64,000 bases of DNA. Origin: Mycolicibacterium llatzerense. GTDB taxonomy: Bacteria; Actinomycetota; Actinomycetes; Mycobacteriales; Mycobacteriaceae. The stretch lies in NCBI RefSeq assembly GCF_000878195.1, contig NZ_JXST01000008.1, forward strand, positions 88,716-152,715, in the 5' to 3' direction. The translations under genes were made by a program, and so were the position numbers. The notes beneath the pieces were generated by a model that saw nothing but the letters and a program-made list of their open reading frames with translations, searched no databases and had not been told where the DNA came from. Shown one piece after another: positions 30,022-38,082 of this stretch; within the stretch, counting starts at the first letter, position 1, and every line of letters starts with the position of its first letter.

Positions 30022-31058
30022 CCAGTGGCCTGCTTGTAGATCTTGGTGATGCTGCCGTTCTCCTTGTCGAACAACGCCGGATCGACAGTCTTCCATCCAC
30101 CGAGGTCAGCGATGGTCCACAACTTCTCCGGGGTCGGGAAGTCCTTCGCGAATTCTGCCGCGACGGCGGGATCGACGGGGCGGAATCCGGCCTGCGCCCA
30201 CGCCTTCTGTCCCTCTGCGGTGTAGAGGAAGTTCTTCAGCGCGTTGGCCTTGTCCTGGTGGGGGCCGGAGGTCACGACCGCCACCGGGTTCTCGATCTTG
30301 AACGTCTGCGCGGGGTTGACGTGCTCGACGTCCTTGCCCTGACGCTCGACGTTGATCGCCTCGTTCTCGTAGCTGATCAGGACGTCACCGGTGCCGTGCA
30401 GGAACAGGTCGGTGGCTTCCCGGCCCGAACCCGGACGGGTCTTGACGTGCTCGACGACCAACTGCCGCACGAAGTCGATGCCGGCCTGGGCGTCCTTGCC
30501 GCCGTTGCTCTTCGCCGCGTACGGCGCCAGCAGGTTCCACTTGGCCGAACCCGAGCTCAGCGGGCTCGGGGTGACGACCTCGATGCCCGGCTTGAGCAGG
30601 TCGTCCCAGTCCTTGATGCCCTTGGGGTTGCCCTTGCGCACGACCAGCGAGACCACGGAACCGAACGGGATGCCCTTCGTGGCATCGGCGTTCCAGTCCT
30701 TGGAAACCTTGCCGGCCTTCACCAGGCGCGTGACGTCCGGTTCCACCGAGAAGTTGACGATGTCGGCGGGAGCTCCCGACTCGACCTTGCGGGACTGGTC
30801 ACCGGAAGCGCCGTACGACGTCGTCACCGCGACGCCCTTGCCTTCGGGGGTGGCGGCGAAGGCCGGGATGACCTTGCTCCATCCGGGCTCCGGCACGGCG
30901 TAGGCCACCAGGGTCAGGGTGGTGTCCGTACCCGACTGTGCACCGCCACCACCGGCGACGTCACTCGCTCCGCCACCGCAGGCGGCGAGCACCGTGGTGC
31001 TGGCCACAACGGCTGCGACAGCGGTGGCCGGCCGCCAGTTCTTGATGATCTTGTGCAT
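30018..31058 (-). CDS. subI: Sulfate-binding lipoprotein SubI
   Basis: Periplasmic sulfate-binding protein of 346 aa anchored as a lipoprotein: signal peptide MHKIIKNWRPATAVAAVVAS, then lipobox VLAAC with the lipidated Cys near residue 27. The mature part has VTTSYGASGDQSRKV, VSLVVRKGNPKGIKDWDDL and GKDAQAGIDFVRQL, as in Sbp-type proteins. It starts the import operon and has AAGGAAG upstream. A Cys-codon leader ORF lies 121 nt before it. Confidence 0.94.
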   Translation of the reverse strand: MHKIIKNWRPATAVAAVVASTTVLAACGGGASDVAGGGGAQSGTDTTLTLVAYAVPEPGWSKVIPAFAATPEGKGVAVTTSYGASGDQSRKVESGAPADIVNFSVEPDVTRLVKAGKVSKDWNADATKGIPFGSVVSLVVRKGNPKGIKDWDDLLKPGIEVVTPSPLSSGSAKWNLLAPYAAKSNGGKDAQAGIDFVRQLVVEHVKTRPGSGREATDLFLHGTGDVLISYENEAINVERQGKDVEHVNPAQTFKIENPVAVVTSGPHQDKANALKNFLYTAEGQKAWAQAGFRPVDPAVAAEFAKDFPTPEKLWTIADLGGWKTVDPALFDKENGSITKIYKQATG

Positions 31059-31179
31059 GTGATGGACCTTCCTTGCGGGTTTACGGATGAACTACTCCGT
31101 CACACGGCAAGGAGGTGAAATCAGCACGTGGGCATACCTAAAGCCGGCGCCGACCCCAGTAACCGCGGACGGAAACGGG

Positions 31180-31272
31180 TCAGCGACAACAGGCGACGTC
31201 AGCAACAGCGCGGGTACCCACGGCAATGAGCGCCAGGATGTGGCCCTCGGTAGTGCCGGACGCTGCGTACAT
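31180..31272 (-). CDS. Cys-ending leader peptide upstream of subI (candidate attenuator)
   Basis: ORF of 30 codons (MYAASGTTEGHILALIAVGT, then RAVADVACCR). The -10 TATTCT (31280-31285) is followed by exactly 7 nt and the ATG, the spacing of leaderless mycobacterial transcripts. The end carries two Cys codons before Arg and stop. Its position before the sulfate-import operon and the parallel with the nirA leader suggest cysteine-sensing control. The Cys run is shorter than at nirA, so the call is less firm. Confidence 0.6.
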   Translation of the reverse strand: MYAASGTTEGHILALIAVGTRAVADVACCR

Positions 31273-31310
31273 GGCCGGAAGAATATCAGAGGTTGCCTGA
31301 TAGCTACTGC

Positions 31311-31397
31311 TCAGCGAGTCAACAGCCACATGACAATGACCAGCACCACCAGCAGCACCAGGATCAACGTCACCCGTGACTGAGGCAGTCCGTTCAC
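31311..31397 (-). CDS. 28-aa membrane micro-protein
   Basis: GTG-started ORF with a short head (VNGLPQSR) and one long hydrophobic helix (VTLILVLLVVLVIVMWLLT). The GTG overlaps the stop of the upstream 64-aa gene by 4 nt, which supports translation. M. tuberculosis has an annotated small membrane protein at the same place (Rv2401A). Function unknown. Confidence 0.6.
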   Translation of the reverse strand: MNGLPQSRVTLILVLLVVLVIVMWLLTR

Positions 31398-31588
31398 AGC
31401 GCTTCCTCCTCGACGTGGCGGGCCCGGTGCAGCAGCGTGGTCGCGTAGGCCAGGGCCACGTCGAGCAGCACTGCCAGGCCATATGCGAGCGCCAGCACCA
31501 CCGGCATCACGATGATCGTCTGCAACACGAACGACAGGCCGGACAGCCACAGCTCCACGCCGTCCCACCAATTCAGAAAGCCGTTCAT
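31394..31588 (-). CDS. 64-aa membrane protein
   Basis: ORF starting MNGFLNWWDGVELWLSGLSF with one long or two short hydrophobic stretches (VLQTIIVMPVVLALAYGLAV) and a basic/acidic tail (HRARHVEEEAL). It is coupled by a 4-nt overlap to the 28-aa micro-protein gene and diverges from the trehalase gene. The position corresponds to the Rv2401/Rv2401A region. Function unknown; the pair reads toward subI but ends before its leader ORF. Confidence 0.6.
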   Translation of the reverse strand: MNGFLNWWDGVELWLSGLSFVLQTIIVMPVVLALAYGLAVLLDVALAYATTLLHRARHVEEEAL

Positions 31589-31699
31589 CGATTCCAGCCT
31601 ACGGTGTGGGCCCTTTCGAATCGCGGTGGGTGGAATCTGCCGGGCCCCGTCGGGAGCGTTAGGTGGACGCCAACCGCAGATGCAGTCGATGATGTGCGA

Positions 31700-33736
31700 A
31701 TGGTGCTGCCACACACTGACAAGTCGGGACAATCCAGCGACCCCGGCCACATCTTGGCGAACGGCCACGGGATTCCACACCTTGCCGCCGCGGGCGACGA
31801 CTCGGTGACCGGCGGTGCGATCTCGACGGCGGTGCGTACACCGTTTCCGCCGATCGCTGACTACGCCTTCCTGTCCGACTGCGAGAACACCTGCCTGATC
31901 TCCTCGGCGGGGTCGGTGGAGTGGATGTGCGTGCCGCGGCCGGACTCCCCCAGCGTCTTCGGCTCGATCCTGGATCGCGGTGCCGGCCATTTCCGGCTGG
32001 CGCCCTACGGGGTGACGGTGCCGTCGGCGCGGCGGTACCTGCCGGGCTCGTTGATCCTGGAGACCACCTGGCAGACGCACACCGGCTGGGCCATCGTGCG
32101 CGACGCCCTCGTGATGGGGCCCTGGCACGACATCGAGACCCGCTCGCGCACCCACCGTCGTACGCCGATGGACTGGGACGCCGAGCACATCCTGCTGCGC
32201 ACCGTCCGCTGCGTCAGCGGCACGGTCGAGTTCGTCATGAGCTGTGAGCCGTCGTTCGACTACCACCGCGAAAGCGCGGCCTGGGAGTACTCGGCCGCCG
32301 CCTACGGCGAGGCGATCGCGCGGGCCGGCAAGAACCCGGAGGCGCATCCGACGCTGCGGCTGACCACCAACCTGCGGATCGGGTTGGAAGGCCACGAGGC
32401 GCGGGCCCGGACCCGGCTGACCGAGGGCGACAAGGTGTTCGTCGCGCTGTCGTGGTCCAAGCACCCGGCGCCGCAGACCTTCGAAGAGGCCTCCGACAAG
32501 ATGTGGAAGACCAGCGAGGCGTGGCGGCAGTGGATCAACGTCGGTGACTTCCCGGACCACCCGTGGCGGTCGTATCTGCAACGCAGCGCGCTGACCCTCA
32601 AGGGGCTGACCTACTCCCCGACCGGCGCCCTGCTGGCGGCCAGCACCACGTCGCTGCCGGAAACGCCTCAGGGCGAACGGAACTGGGACTACCGGTACTC
32701 GTGGATCCGCGACTCGACGTTCGCGCTGTGGGGCCTGTACACCTTGGGGCTGGACCGCGAGGCCGACGACTTCTTCTCGTTCATCGCCGACGTCTCCGGC
32801 GCCAACAACGGTGAGCGCCATCCCCTTCAGGTGATGTACGGCGTCGGCGGCGAGCGCAGCCTGGTCGAGGAGGAACTGCACCACCTGTCGGGCTACGACT
32901 ACTCACGGCCGGTACGGATCGGCAACGGCGCCTACAACCAGATGCAGCACGACATCTGGGGCACCATGCTCGATTCGGTGTACCTGCACGCCAAATCCCG
33001 CGAGCAGATTCCCGAGATGCTCTGGCCGGTGCTGAAAAACCAAGTGGAAGAGGCCGTCAAGCACTGGAAGGAACCCGACCGCGGCATCTGGGAGGTGCGC
33101 GGCGAACCGCAGCACTTCACCTCCAGCAAGATCATGTGCTGGGTGGCGCTGGACCGCGGCTCGAAACTTGCTGAGCTGCAAGGGGAAAAGTCCTACGCAC
33201 AGCAGTGGCGCAAGATCGCCGACGAGATCAAGGAAGACGTCCTGACCCACGGCGTGGACAAGCGCGGCGTGCTGACCCAGCGCTACGGCGACGACGCCCT
33301 GGACGCGTCTCTGCTGCTGGCGATCCTCACCCGGTTCCTGCCTGCGGACGACCCGCGGGTGCGTGCGACGGTGCTCGCCATCGCCGAGGAACTCACCGAG
33401 GAAGGTCTGGTGCTGCGCTACCGCACCGAGGAGACCGACGACGGATTGTCCGGCGAGGAAGGCACTTTCACCATCTGCTCGTTCTGGCTGGTGTCGGCGC
33501 TGGTCGAGATCGGCGAGGTGAGCCGGGCCCGGCACCTGTGCGAGAAGCTGCTGTCATTCGCCAGCCCGCTGCACCTGTACGCCGAGGAGATCGAGCCGCG
33601 CACCGGCCGGCACCTGGGCAACTTCCCGCAGGCGTTCACCCATCTGGCGTTGATCAACGCCGTCGTGCACGTGATCCGCGCCGAGGAGGAAGCCGACAGC
33701 AGCGGCGTGTTCCAGCCCGCGAACGCGCCGATGTAG
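31700..33736 (+). CDS. GH15 family trehalase
   Basis: Glycoside hydrolase of 678 aa, homologue of Rv2402 and the characterised M. smegmatis trehalase, which split trehalose to glucose. Family features: IADYAFLSDCENTCLISSAG and VEWMCVPRPDSPSVFGSILD at the N-terminal beta domain, then the (alpha/alpha)6 barrel with NWDYRYSWIRDSTFALW, LYAEEIEPRTGRHLGNFPQAFTHLALI. The start is uncertain: ATG 31700 and an upstream GTG (31694) lack good ribosome sites, and a GTG at 31805 would remove 35 variable residues. It diverges from the small membrane genes. Confidence 0.88.
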   Translation: MVLPHTDKSGQSSDPGHILANGHGIPHLAAAGDDSVTGGAISTAVRTPFPPIADYAFLSDCENTCLISSAGSVEWMCVPRPDSPSVFGSILDRGAGHFRLAPYGVTVPSARRYLPGSLILETTWQTHTGWAIVRDALVMGPWHDIETRSRTHRRTPMDWDAEHILLRTVRCVSGTVEFVMSCEPSFDYHRESAAWEYSAAAYGEAIARAGKNPEAHPTLRLTTNLRIGLEGHEARARTRLTEGDKVFVALSWSKHPAPQTFEEASDKMWKTSEAWRQWINVGDFPDHPWRSYLQRSALTLKGLTYSPTGALLAASTTSLPETPQGERNWDYRYSWIRDSTFALWGLYTLGLDREADDFFSFIADVSGANNGERHPLQVMYGVGGERSLVEEELHHLSGYDYSRPVRIGNGAYNQMQHDIWGTMLDSVYLHAKSREQIPEMLWPVLKNQVEEAVKHWKEPDRGIWEVRGEPQHFTSSKIMCWVALDRGSKLAELQGEKSYAQQWRKIADEIKEDVLTHGVDKRGVLTQRYGDDALDASLLLAILTRFLPADDPRVRATVLAIAEELTEEGLVLRYRTEETDDGLSGEEGTFTICSFWLVSALVEIGEVSRARHLCEKLLSFASPLHLYAEEIEPRTGRHLGNFPQAFTHLALINAVVHVIRAEEEADSSGVFQPANAPM

Positions 33737-33741
33737 CTTGC

Positions 33742-33790
33742 GATTTCGGCGTGATTCGTAACGCCGGCCGTTACGAATCACGCCGAAATC
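33742..33790. terminator. Perfect palindrome with 22-bp arms between convergent genes
   Basis: GATTTCGGCGTGATTCGTAACG (33742-33763), loop CCGGC, exact complement (33769-33790). It starts 5 nt after the trehalase stop and ends 5 nt before the end of the convergent gene. It has no T-tract but is symmetric, so it is best read as a bidirectional terminator. Confidence 0.75.
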
Positions 33791-33795
33791 ACGGG

Positions 33796-35034
33796 TCAGA
33801 AGGTGAGCTCGAAGTCGATGACGGTCGGGGTCGGCACCGCGAGTGCGACGGGCGTCAGGCTGCTGTCGTATGCCACGCCGGTGATGACCCGGCCGCCGAA
33901 TCCGTTCTGTGCCGCAGGCACACTCGCGGTGACGGTCACGCGGCGAACCGCAGGCGCGGGACGCAGATAGATGTCGCTGCCGGGGACCACCGGCGTGGTG
34001 ATGGGCTCCCCCGCCGCGTCGACGAGGGTGCCGCCCACAGCAGAGAGCGCGGCGGCGTCGGCGGCCTCGAACCGGAACGGGCCGACGATGTCGCCGACCA
34101 CCGCGCGGTCGGAGATCAGCCGCGGCACCACCGTCAGGCTCCGGGCCGCCTCGGCACCGGCGACGAGGAAGTTGTACAGCGCGACAACGCGTTCGGCGTT
34201 GCGGTAGTTGCCGGACCCGTCAAGGGTGAAACTCACCTCTTCGATATCGACGAATGCGTCGCGGTCGGCGAGCACCTGCAGCCGGTAGAAGCGGTACCCG
34301 CGGTGCTGACGGCCCGGGCGGCTGTCCGAGGCGGTGGCCCCGACTCCGATGCCCCGGCGGTGACGCCCGTAACCGGCCGCGACGTTGAGCCCCGACGCGG
34401 CGACGTCGCGCCACGACGTGCCGTCGACCGACTTCTGCAGCACCAACGAGACCGCGGCGTCGCTGGTCAACTCGACGGTGTAGCTACCCAATTGGGGCTC
34501 GCCGTCGAACTCGAAGGTGACGGCGCCCGGCTCCTGGGTGACGGCGACGGGAACATTGAGCGGGCGGTTGTCCAACCGCAGACCGTTGGTGAAATGCCAG
34601 ATCGCGGCCTGCGTCGCGGCGATGGCCTCGTGCTCGGCCAGGTGCGCGTCACCGCTCAGGTGGCCGGCAGCCCGGACCCGACGGCTCAGCTCGGCGGTGC
34701 CAAGCGTGGGGTACGAGTTGCGGATGATCCAGTCCACCTCGGCCTCGAAGGCGCGCGCTGCCACGTTAGGGACCGCCGACCAATTCGCGGGCCGGTACTG
34801 CGAGGGCCGGGTCGGGGCCACTCCGAGGAAGTCCAGCGAGTACGCGTCGATGTTCGGATTGAGCCGGATCAGGTCGGTGCGCGCGCTGGTCCCGTCGGCG
34901 AACACCACGGTGTCGACAGTCGACGAGTACGTGCCGCCGCGGTACCGGGTCATCCGGGTGATCTCGGCGTCCCGGCGCACGGTCCGGCGGACCGCCACGG
35001 AGGTGCGGGTGGATTCGAGCAGAGAGGAAGACAT
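33796..35034 (-). CDS. Cytosolic thioester-domain (TQXA)-like protein with Ser in place of the thioester Cys
   Basis: Protein of 412 aa with no signal peptide, no anchor and no Cys. Residues about 30-155 follow the TQXA thioester-domain pattern of Gram-positive surface adhesins: NIDAYSLDF where AYCxD is expected, NWS, VDWIIRNSYP and AATQAAIWHFTNG. The Gln motif TQAAIW is intact at residues 141-146, but residue 66 is Ser (TCG codon), so a Cys-Gln thioester cannot form. The rest looks like beta-rich Ig-like modules. Its transcript carries a polycysteine leader, and the gene is divergent from the encapsulin operon. Domain call from pattern recognition; function unknown. Confidence 0.7.
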   Translation of the reverse strand: MSSSLLESTRTSVAVRRTVRRDAEITRMTRYRGGTYSSTVDTVVFADGTSARTDLIRLNPNIDAYSLDFLGVAPTRPSQYRPANWSAVPNVAARAFEAEVDWIIRNSYPTLGTAELSRRVRAAGHLSGDAHLAEHEAIAATQAAIWHFTNGLRLDNRPLNVPVAVTQEPGAVTFEFDGEPQLGSYTVELTSDAAVSLVLQKSVDGTSWRDVAASGLNVAAGYGRHRRGIGVGATASDSRPGRQHRGYRFYRLQVLADRDAFVDIEEVSFTLDGSGNYRNAERVVALYNFLVAGAEAARSLTVVPRLISDRAVVGDIVGPFRFEAADAAALSAVGGTLVDAAGEPITTPVVPGSDIYLRPAPAVRRVTVTASVPAAQNGFGGRVITGVAYDSSLTPVALAVPTPTVIDFELTF

Positions 35035-35126
35035 TGCGGTGTTGCTTTCTGGAGGCTGTGAACAGCGCGTATACGTGCTCCGCCAGAAGATGGGCGGGCA
35101 GAACGCAGAGGGCCGGCGTCAGAAAA

Positions 35127-35195
35127 TCAACAACAACAACACGGCACGACGAAGCAGCGCCGCATGGGCATGCGCAGCGATCCGTCGTGGGTCAT
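35127..35195 (-). CDS. Leader peptide ending in four Cys, upstream of the thioester-like gene
   Basis: ORF of 22 codons, MTHDGSLRMPMRRCFVVPCC then CC and TGA: four consecutive TGT codons directly before the stop. A TATGGT -10 lies 7 nt before the ATG, the same leaderless geometry as the subI leader. The stop is 92 nt upstream of the thioester-like gene on the same strand. By analogy with mycobacterial polycysteine attenuators, this gene should be switched on when cysteine is short. No Shine-Dalgarno site precedes the ORF. Confidence 0.72.
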   Translation of the reverse strand: MTHDGSLRMPMRRCFVVPCCCC

Positions 35196-35202
35196 GCCGC
35201 CT

Positions 35203-35208
35203 ACCATA
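35203..35208 (-). promoter_or_regulatory. -10 element of the polycysteine leader
   Basis: Minus-strand TATGGT fits the mycobacterial TANNNT -10 and is followed by 7 nt and the leader ATG, putting the transcription start at the A of the ATG. The rest of the 35035-35353 gap holds a 10-bp palindrome GGTTATAACC (35256-35265) and a possible rightward -10 TAACGT (35305-35310) for the encapsulin operon. Confidence 0.6.
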
Positions 35209-35353
35209 CGGCACTCGCACGGAAAAGCCACGGCCGAATTCGTCACAGCAAATCGGGTTATAACCGTGATGCGCGCTAACCCTGTGGGAACCCCAATGAC
35301 GCCGTAACGTGGCCGCCGCATCCCCAACACACCGACCCGTCGGAGGTAGCTTC

Positions 35354-36277
35354 ATGACGTCTGCGCAGAACGAATCGCAGGCCCTCGGCGATCTCGCCGC
35401 AAGGCAGCTTGCCAATGCCACCAAGACAGTTCCGCAACTGTCGACTATCACCCCGCGATTCCTGCTGCACCTGCTGAGCTGGGTGCCTGTCGAGGCCGGC
35501 ATCTACCGCGTCAACCGCGTGGTCAACCCCGAGCAGGTCGCCATTGCGGCCGAGCAGGGTTCGGGCAACGAGGACCCGCTGCCGGAGACCTACGTCGACT
35601 ACGAGACCAGCCCCCGCGAGTACACGCTGCGCTCCATCTCGACGCTGCTCGACGTGCACACCCGGGTCTCCGACCTCTATTCCAGCCCGCATGACCAGGT
35701 CGCCCAACAGCTGCGGCTGACCATCGAGACCATCAAGGAGCGCCAGGAGTCCGAGCTGATCAACAACCCGGAGTACGGGTTGCTGTCACAGGTCACCCCC
35801 GAGCAAACCATCCAGACGCTGCGCGGCACCCCGACCCCGGACGATCTCGACTCGTTGATCACCAAGGTGTGGAAGACCCCCGCGTTCTTCCTGACCAACC
35901 CGCTCGGCGTGGCGGCGTTCGGCCGGGAAGCCACCCGTCGCGGCGTGCCGCCACCAGTGGTCAGCCTGTTCGGCGCGCAGTTCATCACCTGGCGCGGCAT
36001 CCCGATCATCCCGTCGGACAAGGTGCCGGTCGTGGACGGGAAGACGAAGTTCGTCCTGGTCCGCACCGGTGAGGAGCGCCAGGGTGTGGTCGGCCTGTTC
36101 CAGCCGGGCCTGGTCGGCGAGCAGGCCCCGGGCCTGTCGGTGCGCTTCACCGGCATCAACCGGTCGGCGATCGCGTCCTACCTGGTCACCCTGTACTCGT
36201 CGCTGGCGGTGCTCACCGACGACGCACTGGCGGTCCTCGAGGACGTCGGAGTGGACCACTTCCATGAGTACAAGTGA
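35354..36277 (+). CDS. Family 2A encapsulin shell protein
   Basis: HK97-fold shell protein of 307 aa, the type known as major membrane protein I/35-kDa antigen in M. leprae and M. avium and SrpI in cyanobacteria. Family features: LGDLAARQLANATKTVPQLS at the N-terminus, TPRFLLHLLSWVPVEAGIYRVN, and TYVDYETSPREYTLRSISTLLDVHTRVSDLY. It assembles into a protein nanocompartment that packages a cysteine desulfurase. ATG with GGAGG 7 nt upstream. Its last 14 nt overlap the desulfurase start, so the two are co-translated. Confidence 0.93.
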   Translation: MTSAQNESQALGDLAARQLANATKTVPQLSTITPRFLLHLLSWVPVEAGIYRVNRVVNPEQVAIAAEQGSGNEDPLPETYVDYETSPREYTLRSISTLLDVHTRVSDLYSSPHDQVAQQLRLTIETIKERQESELINNPEYGLLSQVTPEQTIQTLRGTPTPDDLDSLITKVWKTPAFFLTNPLGVAAFGREATRRGVPPPVVSLFGAQFITWRGIPIIPSDKVPVVDGKTKFVLVRTGEERQGVVGLFQPGLVGEQAPGLSVRFTGINRSAIASYLVTLYSSLAVLTDDALAVLEDVGVDHFHEYK

Positions 36278-38066
36278 CCTGCCGCTGAGCGAGGACGCCC
36301 TGTCGGCACTGGCCAGCCAGCTGTTCGCCACCAGCTTCCGCCCTGGACCGGACAGCCCGCCGGTGACCACACAGGTGGCACCGCGCGGGGTGGCACCGGA
36401 TGCCACCACGGCGACGTCGGCGGGCGCCACCGCCGCCGGTCTGGCACACCCGGTCACCCCCGGCGAGTTCGTATCGGCGCCGGAGGTACTGGTGCCGGCG
36501 CCGACTTCGCCTGGGCCGGAAGGGATTCCGCCGGGCACGGCACCGGTCGCGCCGCGCGGTAACGCGGTGAGCCCGGTCGCGCCGTTCGGTGGGTTGGAGG
36601 CGTTCGCGGTACCGACGGGCCTGGTCCCGACGGTGCCGGGTGTGCTGGCTTCGGGTCCGCCATCAGCTCCCCCCGCTCCGCGAGGGAGCGCTCCGACCTG
36701 GCCGAGGACGGTGCCGTCGGTGCCGGATCTGGGATGGTCGGGAGCGCCGGCGCCGTCCGAGGATGCCGGGAGTTACTACTTCCTGCAGTCCCCTGCGGCG
36801 GCTCCTGAGCCGGTGGAACCCGTCCCTTCGATCCCCGACGATCACGAGGTCTTCGACGTCCACGCGATCCGCGCCGATTTCCCGATCCTCAAGGAGACGG
36901 TCAACGGCAAGCCGCTGATCTGGTTCGACAACGCGGCCACGACGCAGAAGCCACAGTCGGTCATCGACCGGCTGGCGTACTTCTATACCCACGAGAACTC
37001 GAACATCCACCGCGCCGCGCACGAGTTGGCGGCGCGGGCGACGGACGCCTACGAGGACGCCCGCGAGGCGGTACGGCGGTTCATCGGGGCGTCGAAGACC
37101 GAGGAGATCATCTTCGTCCGCGGCACCACCGAGGCCATCAACCTGGTGGCCTACTCGTGGGGTGGCAAGCATCTGGGCCCGGGTGACGAAATCGTCATCA
37201 CCCACCTGGAGCATCACGCCAATATCGTTCCGTGGCAACTGATTGCGCAGCAGACGGGCGCTGTCATCAAGGTCGCCCCGGTCGACGACGCCGGCAACCT
37301 GCTGCTCAGCGAGTTCGAGGACCTGCTGGGTCCGCGGACGAAACTGGTTGCGGCCACGCAGGTTTCGAACGCACTGGGCACGGTGACACCGGTCAAGACG
37401 ATCGTCGAGCTGGGTCACCGCTACGGGGCCAGGGTGCTGATCGACGGGGCCCAGTCCGTCCCGCACATCCCGATCGATGTGGCCGAACTCGGCGCGGATT
37501 TCTTCGTGTTCTCCGGGCACAAGATCTTCGGACCAACGGGCATCGGGGTGCTGTACGGACGCGAGGACGTGCTCGCCGAAACCCCGCCGTGGCAGGGTGG
37601 CGGCAACATGATCGCCGACGTGACGCTGGAGCGTTCGGTGTTCCAGGGTCCGCCGAACAAGTTCGAGGCCGGCACCGGCAACATCGCCGATGCGGTCGGA
37701 CTCGGTGAGGCGATCCGGTACGTGGAACGCATTGGCATCGAACGGATTGCGGCCTACGAGCACGCCCTGCTGGAGTACGCCACCCCACGGTTGGCGGCCA
37801 TTCCAGGAGTCCGACTGGTGGGCACGGCCGACGAGAAGGCCAGCGTGCTGTCCTTCGTGCTGGCCGGGCACGAACCGTTGGAGGTCGGCAAGGCGCTCAA
37901 CGCCGAGGGCATCGCGGTGCGGGCCGGGCATCACTGCGCCCAGCCGATCCTGCGACGCCTGGGACTCGAAGCGACGGTGCGTCCGTCGTTCGCGTTCTAC
38001 AACACGTTCGAGGAAATCGACGTGTTCATCGACGCGGTCCGCCGCATCGCCGAGGGCTCGCCTTAA
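36264..38066 (+). CDS. Encapsulin cargo cysteine desulfurase (SufS-like) with disordered targeting domain
   Basis: Protein of 600 aa. Residues 1-190 are Pro/Ala-rich and disordered, with short ordered-looking motifs (SEDALSALASQLFATSF, FGGLEAFAVP, GSYYFLQSP) and three APRG repeats near residues 39, 96 and 138; this is the cargo-loading extension of family 2A desulfurases. The enzyme follows: FDNAATTQKPQSV, the PLP Lys in FSGHKIFGP, and the catalytic Cys in RAGHHCAQP. It takes sulfur from cysteine as a persulfide inside the encapsulin. The ATG lies within the encapsulin 3' end in another frame. Confidence 0.93.
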   Translation: MSTSDLPLSEDALSALASQLFATSFRPGPDSPPVTTQVAPRGVAPDATTATSAGATAAGLAHPVTPGEFVSAPEVLVPAPTSPGPEGIPPGTAPVAPRGNAVSPVAPFGGLEAFAVPTGLVPTVPGVLASGPPSAPPAPRGSAPTWPRTVPSVPDLGWSGAPAPSEDAGSYYFLQSPAAAPEPVEPVPSIPDDHEVFDVHAIRADFPILKETVNGKPLIWFDNAATTQKPQSVIDRLAYFYTHENSNIHRAAHELAARATDAYEDAREAVRRFIGASKTEEIIFVRGTTEAINLVAYSWGGKHLGPGDEIVITHLEHHANIVPWQLIAQQTGAVIKVAPVDDAGNLLLSEFEDLLGPRTKLVAATQVSNALGTVTPVKTIVELGHRYGARVLIDGAQSVPHIPIDVAELGADFFVFSGHKIFGPTGIGVLYGREDVLAETPPWQGGGNMIADVTLERSVFQGPPNKFEAGTGNIADAVGLGEAIRYVERIGIERIAAYEHALLEYATPRLAAIPGVRLVGTADEKASVLSFVLAGHEPLEVGKALNAEGIAVRAGHHCAQPILRRLGLEATVRPSFAFYNTFEEIDVFIDAVRRIAEGSP

Positions 38067-38082
38067 CCCTGGCAAGTAGTCG

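Noticed and set aside
33205..35061. Long plus-strand frame of 618 codons over the trehalase end and the thioester-like gene
   Set aside because: It crosses a strong palindrome and two real genes, with Arg/Gly/His-rich shadow composition and no recognisable domain.
35127..35502. Longer minus-strand readings (67 and 127 aa) through the leader region
   Set aside because: These run across the encapsulin promoter and start region. The leaderless ATG at 35195, 7 nt after TATGGT, gives a short leader with a clear promoter instead.
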